Assembly: GCA_021018995.1 (NCBI GenBank)
Contig: CM037593.1
Coordinates: 43,103,810-43,167,809 of the forward strand
Length of the DNA: 64,000 nucleotides
Direction: 5' to 3'
Source of the DNA: Chloranthus sessilifolius
Taxonomy: Eukaryota > Streptophyta > Magnoliopsida > Chloranthales > Chloranthaceae
Part shown: in pieces, positions 57,338 to 64,000 of the stretch
Numbering within the stretch: the stretch's first letter is position 1
How the letters are laid out: each line of letters starts with the position of its first letter
The notes under the pieces: generated by a model
What the model saw: only the letters and a program-made list of their open reading frames with translations
Told to the model about the DNA's origin: nothing
The model's database searches: none
Position numbers and translations under genes: made by a program

Positions 57338-59833
57338 TGTAATATCCCAAAAAATTTTGTTGAACAGTGACCTCGGGATCCGTGCCCGACTGGTCATAGG
57401 TTTGACTAGGTGGGAGTTCACTAATTGACTGGAGAGGTGATGAACGGATGTGATGTGAAAATGATGAGAGGTTATCTTGGGTGTATGTGCTCAACACAAA
57501 GAGAGTTGGGATATAAGGGTTTAAAGAACCCTAAAATCATTTGTTTGGTTGTTGAAGGAGAGTAAAGAAGAGAGAGAAAGAGAGAGAGAAGCTAGTTAAT
57601 GCAAGGGAGTTATTGTGGCTTGTTGGAAGGGAGATTGGGCAACAAAAGTCGGATTCGACGCGATTTGGAGCCGTTGGAACAAAGCTGGAACCCTAGCCTT
57701 TCCAACCTCTAGATCCAGTCAAATTGAGATTTGATTGAGGTAAATTTTTGTTGAATTAAAAGCATAGATTGTAGAAGTTTAATTGTAGTCAAGAATACTT
57801 AAAATCATAGGATAAAGGTTTAGAAAAAGAAAGAAAAATAGCTTGAAGAAGATTTGGAAGATTAGCCCGAGAGGGGGCTGAATCTGACCAAATCGATTAA
57901 TCAAAATTGGAGTTCGATTAATCCATTTTGGTTTGGAAGTTGAAAAGTCAAGTAAGCCCAATTTCGATTAATCGAATTTGATTTCGATTAATCGATTTAG
58001 ATTTCGATTAGTCGATTTTGAAATCGACTAATCGACTGAGCATCTCCAGTGGCTGGAGAAACAAGACCTGGGGAAATCAACTAATCGATTAATCGATTTT
58101 GGATCTCGATTAATCGATTTGAGATCGACTAATCGATTTCGAACTTTGACTACTCGATTTAAGAATCGACCTTGCTATGCGAGGAATTTCGATTAATCGA
58201 TTTGGGAATCGATTAATCGATTTGGGAATCGATTAATCGATTTGGGTTTCGATTAATCGATTTTGGGAATCGATTAATCGATTTGGGTTTCGATTAATCG
58301 ATTTTGGGAATCAATTAATCGATTTTGACAGACTCAGTTGAATTTTGAAATTTTCTTTAAGATTGAGGGAGGGTCTCGGACCTTCTTTATTACATCTTTA
58401 GTGATGGATTGCATGTGTTATGATGTACCATAGGTGGTATGTGTGAGCATGAGCGCAAGGAGCCGCATGGGACCTTGATGCTTGGAATTTCAAAGACTTG
58501 AGGTAGGGAACACCTTGAACATGTACTTTAATTTGCAAGAGCATGCATGTAGTGATATGTAATTTAAATCAAAAATTATTTTTAGCTAAGTAAAGTTTTG
58601 TGAAAAGGGTGCGTGTGTGTGACACCAACAATGTAAGTAAGAATAAGACATCCCCAGGGGATGAGAAAGTAACAAGATAACAAAAGGATAAGAGAAATTG
58701 GATGCATCCCAGGGATGTAGACAAGATTGAGTAACATTCGATAAGGCCTAATTGATATAAGATAGCACACTTACACTGTGAACAACTATATGTAAAACAC
58801 CTGTTATTTTTATTATTTGAGGTTTGACTAGGATACCCCACCGACGTGGCAGGATACCCACGACTGACGCGACAGGATATCCGTGACCGATACGGCGGCA
58901 AAACCGTAAGCCAGTATGGAGGTTTATCCGTACACAGTAAGCACATTCCAGGGATGTTGAGATAAGATTAAACCCAGCCGCCGATTCCCAGGGAAAAGGG
59001 GCTTGGGTAGTTTTGTATTCCCAGGAAATACGTATAACAACTGTCTATTTAGACGATGATGAAGGGTATCTCATCGGGGCTCGATGCTATATTGCTTGGG
59101 GATTACTTAAGTTGAAGATTTAAGTTTTGCCTTAGGCCTTTTCAATGTCATTCATGATCTAGTAAAAAAGATGTAAAAATTATAAACTGTTTATGAAAAG
59201 CAAATGTACTTACCATCTTTTCAAACTATTTTCTCAGTAATGGCATAGATCCAGCATGCTTAAAATATCATGGAATATATGTGAGGTTTTAACTTATATG
59301 TTCACTGAGTTTGTTCCCTATTGAGCTAGGATGTAACTCACCCTTTAGACTATACGTCGCAGGTCCAGTACTAGCAGCAACGGAGGTATCGGGTGACGTG
59401 GATCCGAGTGAGTTGGACCACACGCCCTTGGACGAGTTGGAGCCACCTCCAGAGGACTTCTTCTAGAGGACTCTGCTGTGCATTTTGAGAGAGTTGTTTT
59501 GTGAGCTTATTGGGTACGGCTTGGTATGTCAAGCCTTTATTTCCGTTTAAACAATGTAATTAAATTCAGATAATTCTTTTGGGCGAACCATTTGGGATGA
59601 TCAGTTATCATCCATGGTTCGGATCGGTTCTCCACTCATGCAGGGGCATGAGGGTAGAACTGTCTTTTGAGAAAAAGGTTTAATGTCATGATGTTTTCGC
59701 TTTGAGTTATCATCTGTTTCTTTTGGTTATAAGTTGCTTGATGTACCAATGTTCCGTGCATAGTTTTGGGGCATGGTCTGGAGGATCGTGCTGATGGCAC
59801 GGGTTTCAGGGTGCCGAAATCTGGGCTATCACA
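57338..59833 (+). repeat. 5' LTR of the second chromovirus-like element (2496 bp)
   Basis: It runs from TGTAATATCCCAAAA to GGGCTATCACA, followed by the primer site two bases later. It contains a GA-rich zone at 57555-57595, a field of AATCGATTAATCGATT motifs (57895-58325), and a block of 'ccagggatg'/'ccacgac'-type phrases (58640-59040). No coding region is supported. Confidence 0.9.
57895..58325. repeat. Array of ATCGATTAATCGAT motifs in the LTR
   Basis: The palindromic 14-mer ATCGATTAATCGAT or its halves occur about fifteen times, the last seven at regular spacing of about 19-21 bp (58190-58325). It resembles in kind the CAATCGATTG field of the nested insertion at 20215-20775. Confidence 0.92.
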
Positions 59834-59835
59834 GT

Positions 59836-59847
59836 TGGTATCAGAGC
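59836..59847 (+). promoter_or_regulatory. Primer binding site for initiator tRNA-Met
   Basis: TGGTATCAGAGC, identical to the site at 12693, lies two bases after the LTR end. Confidence 0.95.
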
Positions 59848-59924
59848 ATTTTCTTTTAGAAATTCTGATAATCATTCTTTTTGTCAGAGCACAGGGAATT
59901 CTGCTAACGAAACTTTAGTTTCAA

Positions 59925-61335
59925 ATGCAGCCGTCAATGTCTTCTAGAGGGAGGGGCCGACCGAGGGGCGGCCAAAATAGAAGTCTACGTAGTGGAGATG
60001 AGTATATCTCTCCTACAAATAGAGTACCCATAGGAGATGGAGGGGCTTCTGGCAGTGGTGGCCATGGAAGCCAAGATCAGAGAGAGAACCAAGATAGAGA
60101 TAGACAGGAGCAAGATCAGAGAGAACAAGAAAGAATTAGAGAGCGAAATGAGGACGGAGAAGAGCGCCAAAGGATGATGCACACCATGGAGACCATGGCA
60201 TCTACCATGGCACAACAAGCCGCATCCTTGGCAGCTCATACCGCCCGAGAGCAGCAGACACCTACATCACCAGTAAGACCTGCACCGCCTGTAGCTTCAT
60301 CATTCACCGAGTTTAGGAGGATGAGACCTCCTAACTTTTTTAGGCAAGCAGACACTATGGCAGCTGAGAATTGGCTGATGGAGATGGAAAAGGTGTTTAG
60401 CGTGCTGACATGCACAGAAGATGAAAGTGTACGTTGGGCAGCCTATATGCTAGACGGGGAGGCTCGGCCTTGGTGGAAGTCCGTGATACGGACTAGGGCT
60501 CAGGAGACCTCAGAGTTGCCATGGACCTGGGAGGAGTTTGTTGAGGAGTTCAACAAACAATATTTTTTGAAAGTAGTGAGAACCCAGATGGAGATTTAAT
60601 TTTTACAATTAGTATAAGGAAGGATGAGCGTCAGGGAATATGGAGTGGAATTCCTACGACTCGCTCGTTTTACTCCTGATTACGTCGCCACCGACGTGAT
60701 GAAAACGAAGAGGTTCCAGCAAGGCTTGAAGCCTGAGGTAAGGGGAGGAGTAGCCCCATTCCAACTGAGAACCTATGAAGAGGTCATGAGCAAAGCACTT
60801 GTTATTGAGGAAGAAAATAATAACAGATATCGACAGAGAGAGTAGCAGAGGGGAAATATAGACCAATGCAGAACAGGGAACTACGAGCCGACGAATAAAA
60901 AGCCGAGATTCGTAACCCAATTCCAAGGTCATAAACCACAATTCCAAGGGGGTTTCGGAAGATTGACGCAACAGAACAACCAACAGAGATTCCCATTACT
61001 TGCGTCGGGGAGACCGTTACGCTATGAGAGCCCTGCATTGACTACTGGTGCTACCGTCACACAGGGATTCTCAAGGACAGCTTCTTCAGCACCTCGGGAG
61101 ACTTGTGCCAAGTGTGGTAAGGCTCATAGGACAGAGGACTGCAAGATGGGAACTCGAGGTTGTTTCCGATGTGGCAAGGTGGGCCACTTGATCAAGGATT
61201 ACCCTGAGGTTGATAAAAGGAAGACGACTTCAATTTCAGCGCCACGACCTATTCAAGAACGGAAGCCGATCGTTCATGGAAGAGCCTATGCAGTCACTGC
61301 TCAGGAAGCGAGAAACGTGCATGATGTCATCCAAG
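59925..61335 (+). pseudogene. gag: gag (matrix-like region, capsid, nucleocapsid), three in-frame stops
   Basis: One frame of about 470 codons runs from the ATG at 59925 to the intron donor, interrupted by TAA at 60597 and 60615 and TAG at 60843. The N-terminus (about residues 1-105) is Gly/Arg-rich, then strongly charged (Gln/Arg/Glu). The Retrotrans_gag capsid domain (about residues 125-300) has RRMRPPNFF, WAAYMLDGEARPWW and a YGVEFLRLARF part. Near the end are two zinc motifs: C-x2-C-x3-H-x4-C at 61104 and C-x2-C-x4-H at 61161, whose last ligand is Tyr (TAC at 61200-61202) instead of Cys. The protein would form the particle and bind RNA. The three stops are consistent with C-to-T changes at Gln codons. 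The frame continues across the intron into the protease. Confidence 0.88.
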
Positions 61336-61487
61336 GTGAGATTTCTTTCAAATAAAGAAATTTCAATTTCCTTAAAATTTTAGATAGAGAAGGTGCATTC
61401 AATTAACAATAGCATAGATTCTTTTCCTAAACCTTAAATTGATATGTAATCTATGTGTGTATATGTATGTATGTATGTATATTATAG
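61336..61487 (+). other. Putative spliceosomal intron between gag and protease (152 bp, phase 1)
   Basis: The exon ends ATCCAAG, the intron starts GTGAGATTTC and ends TATTATAG, and the next exon starts GTACATTAACT. Joining restores Ile-Gln-Gly-Thr-Leu. The interval is T-rich with a stop at 61353. A (TATG)n run near 61458-61479 precedes the acceptor. It matches in position and phase, but not in sequence or length, the gap at 13560-13693. Inferred, no transcript seen. Confidence 0.65.
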
Positions 61488-63749
61488 GTACATTAACTGT
61501 ATATGAGAAGGGATGCTTTGTAGGATATGACGCTAGAGTGTTGAAAGACCCAGGGTCTACCCACTCATTTGTCACCCCTTGATTTGCAAAGAGGATGAAG
61601 ATTGTTCCAGAAACGTTAGACTTTGTTCTATCTGTGTCTATCCCGACTGGAGAGTTAGTGGACACGGAGTTAATTTGCAAATCAATCATTATAGCTGTTC
61701 AGGATCGCGATGTTCATGAGTTAGACGCAAATTTGATACTACTGAACATGCAGGGGTTCGATGTAATCCTTGGCATGGACTGGTTGTCGCAACATTGTGC
61801 CACGGTCGATTGCAAGAACAAGGTCGCCATCTTCAGACCCAACACAAGGAGATTGTTTAGATTTCAAGGAGTAAGGTCGTCGCACATGCCACTTATCTCT
61901 GCAGTTAGAGCCGAACGCATGATCAGAAAAGGCTACAGTGGTTACTTGGCATTCTTGAAGGAGGATAAGGAGGAGAAAAATGTTATCTCTGAGATAGCAG
62001 TAGTGCGAGAGTTCGCCGATGTGTTTCCGGAGGAGTTGCCTGGATTACCTCCAGAAAGAGAAGTGGAATTTGCCATCGACTTAGCACCAAGAACGGAGCC
62101 TATTTCGAAAGCACCATATAGAATGGCTCCGGCTGAGTTAAAAGAGCTGAAAGAGCAGTTGTAAGAACTCATGGATAAAGGGTTTGTCAGACCGAGCGTG
62201 TCTCCGTGGGGAGCAGCGGTCTTATTTGTCAAGAAGAAGGATGGGTCAATGCGTCTGTGCATTGACTATCGACAACTGAACAAACTCACTGTGAAGAACC
62301 GCTATCCTTTGCCTAGAATTGACGATCTGTTTGACGAACTACAAGGAGTAAAGTACTTTTCTAAGATCGATCTGTGATCTGGGTATCATAAGTTGAGAGT
62401 CAAAGCAGAGGACATCCAGAAGACAGCTTTCAGGACACGGTATGGACACTATGAGTTCTTAGTGATGCCGTTTGGGTTGACAAATGCCCCGGCGCCATTC
62501 ATGGATCTGATGAATAGGGTGTTTAAACCACACCTAGACCTGTGTATCGTAGTATTTGTTGACGACATCCTGATATACTCTAAATCAGATGTGGAACACG
62601 AAAAACACCTGAGGATTTCTCTACAGACTCTACGTGAACACCAACTGTACGCCAAACTCAGCAAGTGTGAGTTTTGGTTGGAGGAGGTTAGCTTTTTGGG
62701 ACATATTGTCTCAAAGCATGGTGTCATTGTAGACCCAGCAAAAGTAGAGGTAGTGGTTAACTGGGAGCAACCAAAGACAGTGACCGATGTCCAAAGTTTT
62801 CTTGGATTAGTAGGGTACTATCGACGTTTCGTCGAAGGTTTTTCAAAGATATCGGGACCTCTCACGAAGCTTACGAGAAAGGATTCAAGATTCGAGTGGA
62901 GTGAGACATGCGAGAAGAGTTTTCAAGAACTCAAGATAAAACTCACTTCAGCTCCAGTGCTAGCGATTCCTTCAGGCAGTAGAGGATATGCAGTATATAG
63001 AGATGCTTCATACAATGGCTTAGGTTGTGTGCTAAATCAACACAAGAAAGTGATAGCTTACGGATCAAGACAGCTGAAAGAACACGAGAAAAACTATCTG
63101 ACTCACGACTTGGAGCTAGCAGCGGTCATTTTTGTGCTGAAGATTTGGAGACATTACTTGTACGGTGAGATGTTTGAGATTTTCACCGACCATAAAAGCC
63201 TCAGATACCTGTTTACACAAAAAGAACTCAACATGAGGCAACGCAGATGGATGGAGTTCCTCAAGGACTATGACTGTTCCATACAATACCATCCAGGAAA
63301 GGTGAACGTAGTGGCTGATGCCTTGAGTCGGAAGGGTTCAGCTCAGTTAGCTAGCTTGATTTTGGGTATGCACCGGTGGAAGTTATTTGAAGATCTGGCA
63401 CTATATGATGCGAACATCGAGTCGTAAGCTTCAGGAGCCTTTTTAGCTAACATATCAGTGAGACCAGTGATATTTGAACATATCCACGACCTATAGATGA
63501 AAGATCTGACGCAAACAAAGATTCGTCAAGATGTGATTGAGGGCATTCAACCGGACTTCTCAGTGAAAGAAGATGGTTCCCTATTGTTCAAGGGCCGTCT
63601 CTGCATTCTGGACAATGCCGATCTAAGACAAACAATTCTTGATGAAGCCCACAAGTCAAACTATGCTATCCACCCTGGTAGCACCAAAATGCACCAAGAC
63701 TTGAAAAAGAACTATTGGTGGAGAGGTTTGAAACAAGACGTGTCAGCAG
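61488..63749 (+). pseudogene. pol: pol: protease, reverse transcriptase, RNase H and start of integrase, few defects
   Basis: A single frame runs from the acceptor, with stops at 61580 (TGA), 62162 (TAA), 62375 (TGA, in a place where related elements have Arg), 63425 (TAA) and 63494 (TAG). Protease: DPGSTHSF at 61547-61570 holds the active Asp. GFDVILGMDWL lies at about 61760. Reverse transcriptase: about 62130-62810, catalytic FVDD at 62555-62566. RNase H: about 62930-63340 with YRDAS and FTDHKSL. Integrase zinc domain: His-Pro-Gly-Ser at 63671, but the two Cys are lost in a 29-bp deletion near 63745 that also shifts the frame. Apart from these defects the catalytic motifs are preserved. The polyprotein would act in reverse transcription and integration. 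Confidence 0.9.
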
Positions 63750-64000
63750 GTGAAGGTTGATCATAGACATCCTGTTGGATTATTACAGCCTCTACCAATA
63801 CCAGAGTGGAAGTGGGAATCGATCTCTATGGACTTCATAGTTGGATTACCGCGTACTTCCAAGAGATACAATGCCATTTGGGTAGTCGTAGACCAATTGA
63901 CCAAATCAGCGCACTTCTTACCTTATAACACGATGTACATGACAGGAAGACTGGCAGAATTATATATGAAGGAGATCGTCCGACTACATGGGATTTCGAG
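63750..64000 (+). pseudogene. pol: Integrase core of pol after a frameshift (continues past window)
   Basis: From 63750 the frame reads VKVDHRHPVGLLQPL and SMDFIVGLPR, the beginning of the integrase catalytic core with its first Asp (about 63826). It continues to the last base. The second Asp and the Glu are outside the window. The frame differs from the upstream part because of the 29-bp deletion. Confidence 0.85.

Larger units (their letters stand above)
57338..64000 (+). mobile_element. Ty3/gypsy chromovirus-like element, 5' 6.7 kb (truncated by window end)
   Basis: The order is 5' LTR, tRNA-Met primer site, gag with capsid and zinc knuckles, intron-like gap, protease, reverse transcriptase, RNase H, integrase. 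Protein and gene order resemble the element at 10113-22958, with clearly alignable pol, but it is a separate family because the LTRs differ. Only a handful of stops and one 29-bp deletion damage it, so it is younger or better preserved. The 3' LTR, chromodomain and target duplication are beyond the window; the left candidate duplication is CTAAC (57333-57337). Confidence 0.88.

Overview
The window looks like plant (angiosperm) nuclear DNA from an intergenic, probably pericentromeric or otherwise heterochromatic region. Four things point that way: several Ty3/gypsy LTR retrotransposons primed by initiator tRNA-Met, nested insertions, plant-type MITEs (hAT, CACTA and Tourist-like), and a 20-kb AT-rich macrosatellite. 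I found no intact host gene, rRNA, tRNA or CRISPR array. Almost every open reading frame over 60 codons is either a piece of a decayed retroelement or chance reading of repeats. The species cannot be named from the sequence.

Layout, left to right. 0-5.7 kb: a minus-strand Ty3/gypsy LTR with its polypurine tract (314-2833), a small TRIM-type LTR-internal-LTR unit (2918-3328), and two hAT-type non-autonomous elements with perfect 8-bp target duplications. 5.7-25.4 kb: a very long LTR-like unit (5688-25422, minus strand, TSD TGTAA). It is split by a complete but dead Ty3/gypsy chromovirus (10113-22958, plus strand, TSD ATTCT), whose own 3' LTR is split by a further 2.56-kb LTR-like insertion (18976-21535). 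Two CACTA MITEs sit in the right arm of the host LTR. 25.4-34.4 kb: transposon debris, a tandem plus inverted gene-fragment cluster (26.2-27.6 kb), a foldback-ended unit carrying a 22-bp minisatellite, a 2-kb Tourist-like element containing a duplicated foldback module, and a hairpin MITE.

34.4-54.2 kb: a macrosatellite of seven units, typically about 3.04 kb apart. Each unit has a non-repetitive spacer of about 1.6 kb followed by 8-15 copies of a 110-bp monomer that is itself an old dimer. The monomer is full of TTGAC/GTCAA dyads. 54.6-57.2 kb: the 5' part of a Tat/Ogre-like element (short LTR, tRNA-Arg-like primer site, long leader with four palindromes, proline-rich gag-like ORF). 57.3-64 kb: the 5' LTR, gag and most of pol of a third chromovirus-like element. 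It is truncated by the window end and sits in a fragment of an oppositely oriented LTR of its own family.

The two chromovirus-like elements encode the usual gag (capsid, zinc knuckles), protease, reverse transcriptase, RNase H, integrase and, in the first, a chromodomain. Both are inactivated by stops and indels. Both appear to carry a spliceosomal intron at the same residue between gag and protease, and the first has a second one just before the GPF/chromodomain module. The intron positions and the W-box-rich macrosatellite are the observations most worth follow-up.
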